Of a stretch of DNA of 54,001 nt, positions 37,313-47,802 are shown piece after piece. A program made the translations under genes and the position numbers. The stretch's first letter is position 1. Every line of letters begins with the position of its first letter. This DNA is from an uncultured Geobacteraceae bacterium (GTDB lineage Bacteria; Desulfobacterota; Desulfuromonadia; Geobacterales; Pseudopelobacteraceae). The notes under the pieces are model-generated. The model ran no database searches. It saw only the letters and a list, made by a program, of their open reading frames with translations, and was not told the DNA's origin. The stretch spans positions 1 through 54,001 of the forward strand of contig CAIUSO010000155.1 in the NCBI GenBank assembly GCA_903901875.1. Direction: 5' to 3'.

Positions 37313-40300
37313 ATGCCACGTTTTTTCATCAACCGCCCGATATTTGCCTGGGTAATCGCCATCATGATCATGCTGGCGGGTCTTTTGGCCATCAAGTCGT
37401 TACCGGTGTCCCAATATCCGCCCATTGCTCCGCCCCAGATTACCATCAATGCGTCCTACCCGGGAGCCTCGGCCCAGACGGTCCAGGATACGGTTACCCA
37501 GATAGTCGAACAGAAGCTTAATGGCATTGACAACCTGATTTACATGTCGTCCAGCAGCGATTCTTCCGGTGTTGTGGCCATCAACCTTACCTTCAAGGCC
37601 GGTACCGACCCGAATATTGCCCAGGTGCAGGTACAGAACAAGCTGCAGCTGGCAACCCCGCTACTCCCCCAGATCGTCCAGCGCCAGGGAATTTCAGTGG
37701 TAAAATCCACCAAAAACTACCTGATACTGGTGGGGCTGGTTTCAGAAGATGGCAGCATGGACAGGAACGTGCTGACCGATTACCTGGTCTCAAACGTACA
37801 GGATATTGTCAGCCGTCTTGAAGGGGTGGGAGAAATGCAGGTATTCGGTTCCCAGAATGCCTTGCGAATTTGGCTCAATCCGACAAAACTGAACAGCTAT
37901 CACCTGACCACCGCCGACGTGATCTCCGCACTACAGGCCCAGAGTGCCCAGGTTTCTGCCGGTCAATTTGGTGGTACTCCGGCCATGCAGGGGCAGCAGC
38001 TGAACGCGACGATTACCGCCCGCACACTGCTCAAGAGTCCACAAGATTTCGAATCAATCGTCCTGCGCACCGCCAGTAACGGCTCAACCGTCAGGCTCAG
38101 GGATGTTGCCCAATGTAAAATCGGTACCGAAAATTATGACATTCAGTCCTTCGACCAGGGAAAACCGGTCGGTGCCATGGCGATCAGGCTGGCAGCCGGA
38201 GCTAACGCCCTTGAAACAGCCTCCAGAATCAAGGCTAAAATGGTGGAACTTTCCCGATACTTCCCCAAGGGGGTCAAGGTAGTCTACCCCTACGACACCA
38301 CGCCGTTTGTCAAGATTTCCATCGAAGAGGTGGTCAAGACCCTCTTTGAAGCTGTGTTCCTCGTCTTTGTCATCATGTTTGTCTTCCTGCAGAATATCAG
38401 GGCCACACTGATCCCAACCATCGCCGTACCGGTCGTTCTGCTCGGCACCTTCGGCGTTCTGTCGGTCAGCGGCTATTCCATCAACACCCTGACAATGTTC
38501 GCCCTGGTCATTGTCATCGGACTGCTGGTTGACGATGCCATAGTTGTGGTTGAAAACGTTGAGCGTATCATGAGTGAGGAAGGACTCCCCCCGAAGGAAG
38601 CCACCATCAAGTCCATGGGGCAGATCACCAGTGCTCTGTGGGGAATTGTGACGGTCCTGACGGCGGTGTTTGTGCCCATGGCCTTCTTCGGCGGGTCAAC
38701 CGGCGTCATCTATCGCCAGTTTTCCGTCACCATCGTGTCGGCCATGATTCTCTCGGTCATCCTTGCCATGACACTGACTCCCGCCCTCTGTGCAACCATG
38801 CTCAAGCCGGTTGCAAAGGGGCACACGGCCGGAGAATCGGGCTGGTTCAAGGCAATCTTTACCCGGTTCAACAAATGGTTCGACAGACGATCACTGGGAT
38901 ACCAGACCCTGGTCGGCCGCTCCTTCGGCAAGCCGATCCGCTATCTGGTAATATACGGAGCAATCGTCGCCTGCATGGTATTTATCTTCATGCACCTCCC
39001 CACCGCTTTTTTACCCGATGAAGATCAGGGGTTTATCTATTGCCAGGTCCAGCTTCCCGCAGGAGCGACCATTGAACGGACCGTTGCCGTACTGAAACAA
39101 CTTGATTCCTATTTTAAGGAGAATGAAAGTAAAACTGTTGAGTCCGTACTCACCGTGGCCGGGGTCAGTTTTGCCGGCCGGGGCCAGAATATGGGGTTGG
39201 CCTTTGTCAGGCTTAAAAACTGGGAAAAGCGTCAGACCCCCGACTTGAAATCGCCTGCCATTGCGGCCCGGGCCATGAAGGGTTTCAATAAAATCAAAGA
39301 CGGTCTGGCCTTCGCCATATCTCCCCCGGCTGTTTTGGAACTTGGTCAGGCCAACGGCTTTGACTTCATGCTTCAAGACCGTGGTGGACTGGGCCACGCC
39401 CGGCTCATGGAAGCCCGTAACCAGCTGCTCGGCATGGCCATGAAAAATCCAAAATTGATCGCCGTGCGTCCCAATGGGCAGGATGACTCACCACAGTTCA
39501 AACTTGATATCGATGACGTACGGGCAGGCACCTACGGTGTGTCCCAGGGAGATATCAACGATGTTTTGGCAACTGCCTGGGGAAGTTCCTACGTCAATGA
39601 CTTCATTCAGGATGGCCGGGTTAAAAAAGTATTCCTTCAGGCCGAATCCCAGTACCGCATGGTGCCAAATGACATCGGACGCTGGTATGTGCGAAATAAA
39701 ACAGGAGACATGGTGCCGCTGTCGGCCTTTGCAACCGCCCGGTGGCAATATGGTTCACCCCGTCTGGAACGGTATAACGGCATTCCCTCCGTCGAAGTCA
39801 TGGGACAGGCGGCCCCCGGTATCAGTACCGGTGAGGCAATGGCCGAAATGGAGAAGATGGCGGCCCAGCTCCCCAGCGGAGTCGGCTATGAATGGACCGG
39901 CCTCTCCTATGAGGAAAAAAATGCCGGGGCACAGGCACCCGCCCTCTATGCCATTTCTCTCCTGGTGGTGTTCCTGAGCGTTGCCGCCCTGTATGAAAGT
40001 TGGACCATTCCGTTCGTCAACCTGCTGATGCTCCCCCTCGGTCTGGTGGGTGCCGTCACAGCGGTCAAACTGAGAATGCTGCCGAATGACATCTATCTTC
40101 AAATCGGCCTCTTAACCACCATCGGTCTCTCCACGAAGAACGCCATTCTTATCATCCAGTTCATCAAGGAGCAGCTCCATCAAGGGCACGAGCTGGTGGA
40201 GGCAACCCTGCTGGCAATCAGGATTCGTCTCCGCCCGGTTCTCATGACCTCTCTGGCCTTCTTTTTCGGCACCCTCCCCTTGGCACTGACCAAGGGTGCC

Positions 40301-40477
40301 GGAGCAGGAGCCCAGAACGCCATCGGAACCGCTGTTACCGGTGGACTCCTGTCAGCAACCTTTATCGACCTGATTTTTATTCCGTTCTTTTTTGTCCTCG
40401 TGTCACGGGTGTTCATGAAAAAAACGAAACAGCCGGAGCCGCATACCGTTCCCGTCAGTACCTCGGAGGAGCATTGA
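37313..40477 (+). CDS. RND multidrug efflux pump (AcrB/MexB, HAE1 type)
   Basis: This is a 1054-residue inner-membrane pump of normal length with twelve TM segments and two large periplasmic loops. It starts [17 protein letters not shown]. The TM4 proton-relay Asp pair is in [18 protein letters not shown] and the second-half counterpart is [19 protein letters not shown]. Proton-driven export of drugs, dyes or solvents is expected. AAGGAG stands eight bases upstream. The stop is one base before the ATG of the channel gene. Confidence 0.97.
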   Translation: MPRFFINRPIFAWVIAIMIMLAGLLAIKSLPVSQYPPIAPPQITINASYPGASAQTVQDTVTQIVEQKLNGIDNLIYMSSSSDSSGVVAINLTFKAGTDPNIAQVQVQNKLQLATPLLPQIVQRQGISVVKSTKNYLILVGLVSEDGSMDRNVLTDYLVSNVQDIVSRLEGVGEMQVFGSQNALRIWLNPTKLNSYHLTTADVISALQAQSAQVSAGQFGGTPAMQGQQLNATITARTLLKSPQDFESIVLRTASNGSTVRLRDVAQCKIGTENYDIQSFDQGKPVGAMAIRLAAGANALETASRIKAKMVELSRYFPKGVKVVYPYDTTPFVKISIEEVVKTLFEAVFLVFVIMFVFLQNIRATLIPTIAVPVVLLGTFGVLSVSGYSINTLTMFALVIVIGLLVDDAIVVVENVERIMSEEGLPPKEATIKSMGQITSALWGIVTVLTAVFVPMAFFGGSTGVIYRQFSVTIVSAMILSVILAMTLTPALCATMLKPVAKGHTAGESGWFKAIFTRFNKWFDRRSLGYQTLVGRSFGKPIRYLVIYGAIVACMVFIFMHLPTAFLPDEDQGFIYCQVQLPAGATIERTVAVLKQLDSYFKENESKTVESVLTVAGVSFAGRGQNMGLAFVRLKNWEKRQTPDLKSPAIAARAMKGFNKIKDGLAFAISPPAVLELGQANGFDFMLQDRGGLGHARLMEARNQLLGMAMKNPKLIAVRPNGQDDSPQFKLDIDDVRAGTYGVSQGDINDVLATAWGSSYVNDFIQDGRVKKVFLQAESQYRMVPNDIGRWYVRNKTGDMVPLSAFATARWQYGSPRLERYNGIPSVEVMGQAAPGISTGEAMAEMEKMAAQLPSGVGYEWTGLSYEEKNAGAQAPALYAISLLVVFLSVAALYESWTIPFVNLLMLPLGLVGAVTAVKLRMLPNDIYLQIGLLTTIGLSTKNAILIIQFIKEQLHQGHELVEATLLAIRIRLRPVLMTSLAFFFGTLPLALTKGAGAGAQNAIGTAVTGGLLSATFIDLIFIPFFFVLVSRVFMKKTKQPEPHTVPVSTSEEH

Positions 40478-40478
40478 T

Positions 40479-41915
40479 ATGAAAATGACCACACGTGCAC
40501 TTCCGTCTCTGACCCTGGGAGCCGCAACCCTGCTGGCACTGGCCGGTTGTTCTACACTGGCGCCAAAATACGAAAAACCGGCAGTTCCGGTCTCTGCAGC
40601 CTGGCCAAGCGGCCCCTCCTATCAGCAAACCAGCACTGCTACACCGGTGCAGGCAATTGCAGACATCCCTTGGAGGGATTTTTTCCTTGAAGAGAAACTA
40701 CGTAACATCATCGACCTGACACTGAAAAACAATCGGGACTTACGGATCGCCGTGCTGAATATCGAACGAGCCCAGGCCCAATACCAGATCCAGAAGAGCG
40801 ATCAGCTTCCCAAAATCAATGCGGTTGCTGGTGCATCCCTGCAGCAGACGCCGGAGTCTCTTTCAGCGACCGGTCACCCTTCGACCAACAGCCAGTACAA
40901 CATTGGTCTGGGCCTCCTTTCCTACGAACTTGATATGTTCGGTCGGGTCCAGAGTCTGAAGGCGCAAGCACTTGAGCAGTTTCTGGCAACCGAACAGGCC
41001 CGGCGTAGCATCCAGATCAGCCTGGTAGCCCAGGTGGCAACCCAATACATGGCACTGGCTGCCGACCAGGAACGATTGAAACTGGCCAAAGAAACCTTGG
41101 TAAGTCAAAAAGATTCCTTCCAGCTTATCCAGCGCCGCTTTGATGCCGGTATCTCATCGGCCCTCGACCTGCAACAGGCGCGCACCAGCGTCGATGGAGC
41201 ACGGGTTGATATCGCCCGCTATACCAGCCTGGTTGCCCAGGGAATAAATGCCCTCAGTCAACTGGTCGGCTCTCCGGTCCCTGAAAATCTGTTTCCAACA
41301 TCGCTCACCGAAAATATTTCCGCCCTCAAGGAAATTCCACCCGGACTTCCTTCCGATGTACTGCTACAGCGTCCCGATATACTGCAGGCAGAGAACCAGC
41401 TGAAGGGAGCAAACGCCAACATTGGTGCGGCACGGGCCACCCGTTTTCCCCGAATCTCTCTGGTTTCATCGGTTGGTTACGGCAGTTCAGAACTGAGTGG
41501 ACTTTTCAAGGGGGGGGCTTTTGCCTGGGGTATTTCCCCCAGCATATCTCTGCCCATCTTTGATGGCGGCAGTAGTAAGGCTGCCGTAAAGATCGCAGAA
41601 ATTGATCGGGATATCCTTGTGTCACAGTACGAGAAAGCCATTCAAACCGCCTTTCGCGAAGTAGCTGACTCACTGGCACAGCGGGGAACCATTGACGAAC
41701 TGCTGGCGGCCCAGCAGTCACTGACCGATGCATCGGCAGATCGGCACCACCTTTCCGAAGTACGTTTTGACAAGGGAATCGACAGTCATCTGAACGTGCT
41801 GGATGCCCAGCGTTCACTCTACACCGCCCAGCAGGGGCTGATTGAAGTGCGCCTTACCAAAGCAAAGAATCTGGTGACGCTCTATAAGGTTCTGGGGGGG
41901 GGAGATTCGAAGTAA
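40479..41915 (+). CDS. Outer-membrane efflux channel lipoprotein (OprM/NodT type)
   Basis: This is a 478-residue protein with a lipobox (LALAGCSTLAPKYEKP), two outer-membrane-efflux repeats (about 60-255 and 275-470) and typical motifs YELDMFGRV, LLQRPDILQAENQLKGANANIGAARA and SISLPIFDGG. It forms the trimeric exit duct of the tripartite pump encoded by the two genes before it. GGAGGA lies nine bases before the start. It ends the operon. Confidence 0.96.
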   Translation: MKMTTRALPSLTLGAATLLALAGCSTLAPKYEKPAVPVSAAWPSGPSYQQTSTATPVQAIADIPWRDFFLEEKLRNIIDLTLKNNRDLRIAVLNIERAQAQYQIQKSDQLPKINAVAGASLQQTPESLSATGHPSTNSQYNIGLGLLSYELDMFGRVQSLKAQALEQFLATEQARRSIQISLVAQVATQYMALAADQERLKLAKETLVSQKDSFQLIQRRFDAGISSALDLQQARTSVDGARVDIARYTSLVAQGINALSQLVGSPVPENLFPTSLTENISALKEIPPGLPSDVLLQRPDILQAENQLKGANANIGAARATRFPRISLVSSVGYGSSELSGLFKGGAFAWGISPSISLPIFDGGSSKAAVKIAEIDRDILVSQYEKAIQTAFREVADSLAQRGTIDELLAAQQSLTDASADRHHLSEVRFDKGIDSHLNVLDAQRSLYTAQQGLIEVRLTKAKNLVTLYKVLGGGDSK

Positions 41916-42070
41916 TATCCACGGTGTAATCGAGATGGTATATAAAACCTGCAAAGAACTATTTGACTCGTTGCAAGTTAGAGACCATTGATATCAAGGA
42001 AAAGTACTTTTAAATATCATTAAATACCAGTGTTGTCCGGTTTGAAAATTGATATAATGCGCTGTTTATC

Positions 42071-42133
42071 CCCTCATCCGCCCTTTGGGCACCTTCTCCA
42101 TCTGGGAGAAGGTGCCCAAAGGGCGGATGAGGG
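42071..42133. repeat. Perfect 63-bp REP-like palindrome
   Basis: Two 29-base arms, ccctcatccgccctttgggcaccttctcc (written here as 42071-42099) and its exact complement (42105-42133), flank a 5-base loop. It shares its core with the compound palindrome at 59-158. It lies in the 396-bp gene-free stretch 41916-42311, which otherwise holds only the terminator at 42224-42262. Confidence 0.85.
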
Positions 42134-42223
42134 CGAAAGGGTGCTACCAGCAAAAACCAAACTGACATCACTGTAAATATTCCGAACGGCAACGTTCAGT
42201 GCCTCTCCATGATACGGTGCCAA

Positions 42224-42262
42224 AAAAAAGCCTTCCCACATTAATAGGGGGAAGGCTTTTTT
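42224..42262. terminator. Bidirectional intrinsic terminator
   Basis: A 14-bp stem (aaaaaagccttccc with its complement, arms 42224-42237 and 42249-42262) has an 11-base loop and A/T tracts on both sides. It serves the sapC-like gene arriving on the minus strand and any read-through from the efflux operon. Confidence 0.88.
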
Positions 42263-42311
42263 CAGACACGGAATTTCAAATTGTATTTGACCCGTTACGA
42301 CAATTCAGTTC

Positions 42312-43112
42312 CTATTTTTTTGATTTAGCGGCTTTTGTTTCGGCTTTGTCAGCTTTAGTATCGGCACCGACAGCCTCGCCAAAGTGTTCGCCGAGTTCGG
42401 TGGCACTAATAACCTTTTTCTCTTTGAAGTTCAGCAAACGCTCGATTTGCGAGATGGAACTCAAATGGGAATACACTACCGGAATGTATCGTTTGGCATG
42501 CATTTCCAGAAAGGTATCGCCGGACAGCGAATTAAGACGTTCTTCATTAATGATATATGCACCGGTAATATTTCTCATTTCATTGCCGAGCCGCACTTTC
42601 ATATTCAGTGGTGTAAACATATTTTTCTCTGCCAGATAGCTACAGAAATCTTCCGTGAATTTATCCATCTGCTGAAGCTCTGCCAAGTAACGTTTGACCC
42701 TTTCCATCAACTCGCCCGGCTCACCGTTTTCCTGAAAGAGCTCCTGTCCCTCTTCCTGATTGACAAGATCACTTCCTTCATCGATACAGACCATGAAACG
42801 CCCTTCTTCGTCAGTTTTAGCAAGGGCAAAGGGGTAACGACGAATGATAGCCGGAATATAGGAAGCTTCCCATTTTTCATCATGGACAAAAAGGTTCTCA
42901 CCCTCTTCAAGACCGAGCAGAACTACCGGTTTGAACTGGTCTTTACTCTTGTCTTCAACGAAAACGATCGGATAAATTGAAGCAGCCCGTGAAAATTCAT
43001 GAACCATGATTGAAGCCATGTTGACATTTTTTGCGTAATCAAAATTCTGTATGGTTTTTACTTTGCTTTTTCCATGTTTCTCGATAGTAATTGGAACGAC
43101 TGACTTAAACAT
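42312..43112 (-). CDS. SapC family protein
   Basis: This is a 266-residue soluble protein. It matches SapC-family features: HEFSRAASIYPIVFVED, VVLLGLEEGENLFV, YIPAIIRRYPF and SLSGDTFLEMHAKRYI. The C-terminus has an Ala/Lys-rich tail. The namesake is encoded with the type I S-layer secretion genes of Campylobacter fetus, but its own function is not established. AAGGAG lies eight bases before ATG 43112. It is divergent from the NarL-type regulator and about 2.6 kb from the export operon, so a role in surface-protein export is an inference. Confidence 0.88.
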   Translation of the reverse strand: MFKSVVPITIEKHGKSKVKTIQNFDYAKNVNMASIMVHEFSRAASIYPIVFVEDKSKDQFKPVVLLGLEEGENLFVHDEKWEASYIPAIIRRYPFALAKTDEEGRFMVCIDEGSDLVNQEEGQELFQENGEPGELMERVKRYLAELQQMDKFTEDFCSYLAEKNMFTPLNMKVRLGNEMRNITGAYIINEERLNSLSGDTFLEMHAKRYIPVVYSHLSSISQIERLLNFKEKKVISATELGEHFGEAVGADTKADKAETKAAKSKK

Positions 43113-43188
43113 AATAATTTCTCCTTATAAAATATTTTTATGCCGAACGTTGAGTGAACTTTTACCACAGACCGTTAAAAAGTTACAA

Positions 43189-43352
43189 TACGTAGAATTA
43201 CTGAAATTGCAGGAAAACATGACTTTTGAATCGATATATGGCTTATAAATAGTAATTTACGTAATATTACGTATGAATTATTATGGTTTTCATTACATTC
43301 GGATTGCCAATGACGTACTGAAAATGGTATTTATTACCCTGCACATTACGTA
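43189..43352. promoter_or_regulatory. Cluster of TACGTA sites in a divergent promoter region
   Basis: TACGTA occurs at 43189, 43258, 43268 and 43347 within an AT-rich intergenic region. The middle two form the 16-bp perfect palindrome TACGTAATATTACGTA (43258-43273). The region separates the divergent SapC and NarL-type genes, so a shared operator is plausible. Confidence 0.5.
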
Positions 43353-43370
43353 CTATACTCGGAGACGGGA

Positions 43371-43997
43371 ATGATTTCTGTAGTCTTAGCGGATGATCAC
43401 GACATTTATCGGTACGGACTCTCGATGTTACTCCACGACGATGAGCGGTTTTCTCTGGTTGGTGAAGCAAAGGATGGAGACGAAGCTCTTGCTCTTATAC
43501 ACCTTCATAAACCGGATGTCGTGGTACTGGATCTGTCAAAGTCGGGCCTGAGCGGGATAGAAATCACTGCCCAGTTGAATGCTGAAAAGGTTGCCACCAG
43601 CAGCATCATTCTGACCATGGTCAATGATGCAAACTCCGCCAAACGTTCACTAGATGCGGGTGCCAAAGGGGTCGTACACAAAGAATCAACCTATGCAGAC
43701 ATTGCCAATGCTATTGAGTTCGTCTCTTCCGGGCGAATTTATTCAGGAATGGATCAGAAGGCCGGTGACATGTATGAACATCACGGTCTGGATCTACTTT
43801 CAAAGCGGGAACTTGATATTCTGAAATGTGTCGGTATGGGAATGACGAGCAAACAGGTAGGCGACAAACTTTGTATCAGCCCCCGCACAGTCGATACCCA
43901 TCGAATGCGGATCATGCAAAAGCTTGACATTCACAACGGTCCCGGCCTTACCAAGTTTGCTCTTGAAAGCGGCTTGGTGTCTGCCTTGACACGTTAA
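43371..43997 (+). CDS. NarL/FixJ-type response regulator
   Basis: This is a 208-residue protein with an N-terminal receiver (VVLADDHDIYRYG; phosphoacceptor in VVVLDLSKSGLSG) and a C-terminal LuxR-type HTH (LLSKRELDILKCVGMGMTSK, then ISPRTVDTHRMRIMQKL). It starts at ATG 43371 behind GGAGACGGGA. No partner kinase is adjacent. It is divergent from the SapC gene, with repeated TACGTA sites between the two. Confidence 0.93.
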   Translation: MISVVLADDHDIYRYGLSMLLHDDERFSLVGEAKDGDEALALIHLHKPDVVVLDLSKSGLSGIEITAQLNAEKVATSSIILTMVNDANSAKRSLDAGAKGVVHKESTYADIANAIEFVSSGRIYSGMDQKAGDMYEHHGLDLLSKRELDILKCVGMGMTSKQVGDKLCISPRTVDTHRMRIMQKLDIHNGPGLTKFALESGLVSALTR

Positions 43998-44017
43998 CCC
44001 CGGATTGAATAACGGAA

Positions 44018-45466
44018 CTACTGCACAACCACGACCGAGTTAATTATCACCTGACTAACCGGGACGTTCTGTAACCCATTGGCACTACCGGTAGTAACCG
44101 CAGCAATCGTGTCAACCACATCCATCCCAGAAATCACCGTTCCAAAAACAGCATATCCGTAATTTGTATCCGTATGGTCCAAGGAAGCATTGTCAACCAG
44201 GTTGATGAAGAACTGGGACGTTGCCGAGTCCACAATATCTGTACGAGCCATTGCAATGGTCCCACGCAGGTTTTTCAGACCATTTGTGGCTTCGTTCTTG
44301 ATTGCTGCATTCGTCGTTTTCTCAGTAAAACTTCCTGCAGTATACCCGCCTCCCTGAATCATGAATCCCGGAATAACACGATGAAAGAGAGTATTGTTAT
44401 AAAAGCCGCTGTTAACATAGGTGATAAAGTTGCCGGTTGAAAGAGGAGCACTGTTGTTATTGAGAGACAAGGTAATGGTGCCATAATTAGTCACCATTGA
44501 AACAATAGTGTCCGGTTTGCTTGCCGTAACGGTTATAGTAGAAGGCAAACTGTCAACCGTGCCATCATTAACGACAAGACTGATCACATAGGTACCATAA
44601 TCATAGGCGACAAACGACGGATGCACCACCGTCGGATCCGACAATATGGCAATACTGCCGGACGGCTTTGAAACAAATGACCAATGATACGTCAACGTAT
44701 CTCCGTTAACATCACTGCTGCCACTGCCGTCAAGTGTCACAACTGTTGACGTACCGGCAACCACATTCTTATTTACTCCGGCATTTGCCACCGGCGCAAC
44801 ATTCACCGCCACAGCATTTACCGTCACCGTAGCAGGATTGCTGTCCACACTGCCGTCATTGACCACAAGCGCACAGGTGTAACTGCCGGCCACATCCGGT
44901 TTGAACGTGGGGGTAACGGTGGTGCGCTTGGTGAGTTCTGCGGTACTCCCGACCGGTTTCTCCGTCAAGGTCCATACATAAGACAAGACATCATGATTGG
45001 CATCGCTACTGCCACTCCCGTCGAGAGTCACCTGTGCACCCAGTACGGAGTTCTGATCCGCCCCCGCGCTTGCCACCGGTTGTGTATTAGTGAGAAACGC
45101 GGTCACGGTGATCGTTGCCGTGCTGCTATTAACCTTCCCGTCATTCACCACCAGCTTGAATAGGTACAGACCGGCCAGGTCCGGGGTAAAGTACGGCTTG
45201 ACGTCAGAAGGAGTTGATAATGTGGCACTGCTGCCAAAAGGCTTGGAGACAAAGGACCAGCGGTATGTCAGTGCATCTTGATTGCCATCGCTGCTTCCGC
45301 TCCCGTCCAGAGTTACGACGGTACCAATAAACGTTTTCGAAACGGAGCTGATATGTGCCAGGGGGGTGGCGTTAGTTGCCTCACCTCCACCATTGACTCC
45401 GCAACCACCACACAAGAGAACAAGTATGAGCAAACCGATCATTGCAACAACGGGATAGTTTTTCAT
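44018..45466 (-). CDS. Lipoprotein with three PKD domains and a cyclophilin-type prolyl isomerase domain
   Basis: This is a 482-residue protein. A lipobox signal (LVLLCGGCG) is followed by three PKD-type beta domains of about 90 residues, each with TLDGSGSSD and VNDG motifs. A C-terminal cyclophilin domain (about 330-482) has FHRVIPGFMIQGGG and SQFFINL. It is likely anchored to the outer membrane and isomerises Xaa-Pro bonds outside the cytoplasm. GGAGGA lies six bases before ATG 45466. It is 221 bp downstream of the export operon, in the same direction. Confidence 0.92.
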   Translation of the reverse strand: MKNYPVVAMIGLLILVLLCGGCGVNGGGEATNATPLAHISSVSKTFIGTVVTLDGSGSSDGNQDALTYRWSFVSKPFGSSATLSTPSDVKPYFTPDLAGLYLFKLVVNDGKVNSSTATITVTAFLTNTQPVASAGADQNSVLGAQVTLDGSGSSDANHDVLSYVWTLTEKPVGSTAELTKRTTVTPTFKPDVAGSYTCALVVNDGSVDSNPATVTVNAVAVNVAPVANAGVNKNVVAGTSTVVTLDGSGSSDVNGDTLTYHWSFVSKPSGSIAILSDPTVVHPSFVAYDYGTYVISLVVNDGTVDSLPSTITVTASKPDTIVSMVTNYGTITLSLNNNSAPLSTGNFITYVNSGFYNNTLFHRVIPGFMIQGGGYTAGSFTEKTTNAAIKNEATNGLKNLRGTIAMARTDIVDSATSQFFINLVDNASLDHTDTNYGYAVFGTVISGMDVVDTIAAVTTGSANGLQNVPVSQVIINSVVVVQ

Positions 45467-45550
45467 AAAATCCTCCAAAACAGTTATTACCGCATAAGAA
45501 TAACCCGAATATCGTCTTGATTACAGAGGCTCTCGCAAAAGTCCAAAACG

Positions 45551-45640
45551 ATGTCATTCCGGCAGACTTTAGGCCGGAATCCAGATTCTAACTGTCTGAA
45601 AAACCAGGATCCCCGATAAAGGCATTCGGGGAAGACAATT
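45551..45640. repeat. Degenerate dispersed-repeat-like inverted sequences
   Basis: The segment holds attccggc (45556-45563) and its complement gccggaat (45573-45580) in a context (gtcattccggc, ggccggaatccag) common to short dispersed repeats in this group, followed by a second smaller inverted pair. No gene was found in 45467-45687. Confidence 0.4.
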
Positions 45641-45687
45641 TATTTGCAACTGGCTCTACAAACAAAACCAACCCCTACACCACCTTA

Positions 45688-47802
45688 TTAAAAACCCACC
45701 TCACGGATAACCAGCGCGTACAGGTGACGAAACGTTTCAGTCACCAGGTTCCGCTTTTCGCCTTCAATTATGGCAACACCCCTCAGCTTTATCAGCGGCA
45801 CAGAAGACGGAGAACAGCCGTCAATACGGATGTGAAACAGTGGCGACTCTGGCACCGCCATACCCTGAGAATCAATAATCGATGCAATGGGGCCGCCATA
45901 GGTGGAAGCAAGAAATGTTTCATCAATCAGCGGTATGTTTGCGTGATCTATTTCAGATACCGTACAGTTAAAAACTCCAAATTCCAGTGCATCGGGAATG
46001 AACCGAACGGGAGAACCTACCTTTACCTGTTTCAGTTCCCGCTCGTTCACAAATGCATCAACACGGTTTTTGCTGGTATCTGCTATGACATACAGCGGCT
46101 CTTTCCGCTGCAGCCATACCCCCCGTGTCAGTTCGTCATTGCTGACAACAATGGTACCATCAAAGGGAGCACGCAGAATGAGGCCATTCCGGATATCGTT
46201 CAATCCCGTAAGCTCCGCAGTACCAGCTTCCAGTCGGCGTTGAAGTACATTACCCTGGCTGAGCAGTTTTTCATCGAAAGACTGTTGGTCCGCCTGCCAG
46301 CGGTACACGTCTGCTGACGTGGCCGCCTGACTGATTTGCTGATTCATTTCGTGTGAATCGAGGCGCAGTAATACTTCACCTGCATGTACCTTCTGCATCT
46401 CACCCCGTATCTCACTGATAATTTTCGAGGCAACCGGAGCAGATATCTGCTGTTCCCGCACCGCAGAAAGAGCAGCCGGAACAGAAATCGTACTCTTCCA
46501 CGGCACGAATAGCACATATGAAACCGCTGCCAACAGCAGCAAACTTCGGATGGCACCCCTGCGACGCAAGATACTGACCCGTAGTTTCCACCATGAGGCA
46601 ACTTCACTAAACAGCGGAAACGCAATAAACCATCCAAGCTCTACGGCAAAGAGAACTATACCGAGCACCTTGAAAAAATAGTGGTATACCAAAACGGCGA
46701 TTCCCAAAAAAACAACCAATCGATATATCCAGACGGTAAGCGCAAAAAAGATCAGAAACGACTTAAGTCGGAACGGCAATCGCTCGGGGGGAGACACACC
46801 AAGCCCAAACAGGAGTTCCCTCAACCACCAGCGGCCAAAAGCAAAGGAACGCTGATGTAAATTGGGAATCCGCAGGTAATCAGAAAGGATGAAATAGCCA
46901 TCGAAGCGCATGAAAGGGCTGGCATTGAGGGTTATCGTCATAATCCACGTCGTCGTTGCCAAAATAAATGAGGCGGCACGCAGAGGGCCTGGAGGGAGCA
47001 CCAGCCATACCCAGAGGGCAGCCAGCGCAAGCAGAGATTCCGCCGCTATGCCGGCCACGCCAATGGCAAGCCGTTCTGCGCGTGATTTCAACTTCCATGC
47101 TTCGTTGGTGTCCGTATAGAGCATGGGGGTCATGACGACGAGTGCAATACCCATGGTGGGAATGCGACAACCGTAGCGATGCGCAGTGATGGCATGGCCA
47201 AGCTCATGAATAACTTTGGCACCTGCAATTGAACAGCCGACCGTAAGTATCCCTTCCAGGCTTCGATAGGTAGTAAATGAATGGACAAAGGCATCCCATT
47301 GGCGGGAAATCATCACAAATACCAACAGGGACAGGATAGAGGTAAGCAGAAAAAAAGATGGCGTAAAAAACAGCTCCGTACAAGGACGTATAAAGGCCAA
47401 AAAACGCTCCGGCTTTACCACGGGTATCCGGATAAAGAGGTAGTTATTAAGAAGCCATTTGGCCCAACCGGGACGGCTGGCAGCTCGGGCCTTTAGCAAC
47501 CGCTGACTGCCAAAGGGGGTCGTTGACTGAAGAAGGAAGTTATGTTCAAGAAAAGCGACCACTCCCAGCACGTCCTCATCTGAAATAGACAGGGTGGTTT
47601 CCCGATTAACCGCTTCAACAATACTGGCCACGGTACCATGACTCCATCGCGTGAGCACTTCAAAAGCCGACCAACCCAGGAGAAAAAATTTATTGGCAGG
47701 AGGGTCATGTAACGTCCAGGCGGGCGTTCCATCAACAGTAGCGGGAGCGGGAAACAGACCAAGCTCCTCCCGAAGCGGTGGAAGGACTAACTGTTCTACC
47801 AT
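45688..47802 (-). CDS. PqqD-like / M50 peptidase / HlyD fusion membrane protein
   Basis: This is a 704-residue protein. Residues about 20-92 resemble a PqqD/RRE-type winged helix (PAWTLHDPPANKFFLLG, then a helix and AFLEHNFLL). A polytopic membrane region follows, with the zinc motif HELGH (199-203) and a distal metal ligand in MRFDGYFILSDYL (Asp301), as in the site-2-protease family. The C-terminal part (about 440-690) is an HlyD-like lipoyl/beta-barrel adaptor (ISAPVASKIISEIRGEMQKV, then LILRAPFDGTIVV). It overlaps the GAF-HlyD gene by 7 bp. It may be the inner-membrane core of the export system. Confidence 0.88.
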   Translation of the reverse strand: MVEQLVLPPLREELGLFPAPATVDGTPAWTLHDPPANKFFLLGWSAFEVLTRWSHGTVASIVEAVNRETTLSISDEDVLGVVAFLEHNFLLQSTTPFGSQRLLKARAASRPGWAKWLLNNYLFIRIPVVKPERFLAFIRPCTELFFTPSFFLLTSILSLLVFVMISRQWDAFVHSFTTYRSLEGILTVGCSIAGAKVIHELGHAITAHRYGCRIPTMGIALVVMTPMLYTDTNEAWKLKSRAERLAIGVAGIAAESLLALAALWVWLVLPPGPLRAASFILATTTWIMTITLNASPFMRFDGYFILSDYLRIPNLHQRSFAFGRWWLRELLFGLGVSPPERLPFRLKSFLIFFALTVWIYRLVVFLGIAVLVYHYFFKVLGIVLFAVELGWFIAFPLFSEVASWWKLRVSILRRRGAIRSLLLLAAVSYVLFVPWKSTISVPAALSAVREQQISAPVASKIISEIRGEMQKVHAGEVLLRLDSHEMNQQISQAATSADVYRWQADQQSFDEKLLSQGNVLQRRLEAGTAELTGLNDIRNGLILRAPFDGTIVVSNDELTRGVWLQRKEPLYVIADTSKNRVDAFVNERELKQVKVGSPVRFIPDALEFGVFNCTVSEIDHANIPLIDETFLASTYGGPIASIIDSQGMAVPESPLFHIRIDGCSPSSVPLIKLRGVAIIEGEKRNLVTETFRHLYALVIREVGF

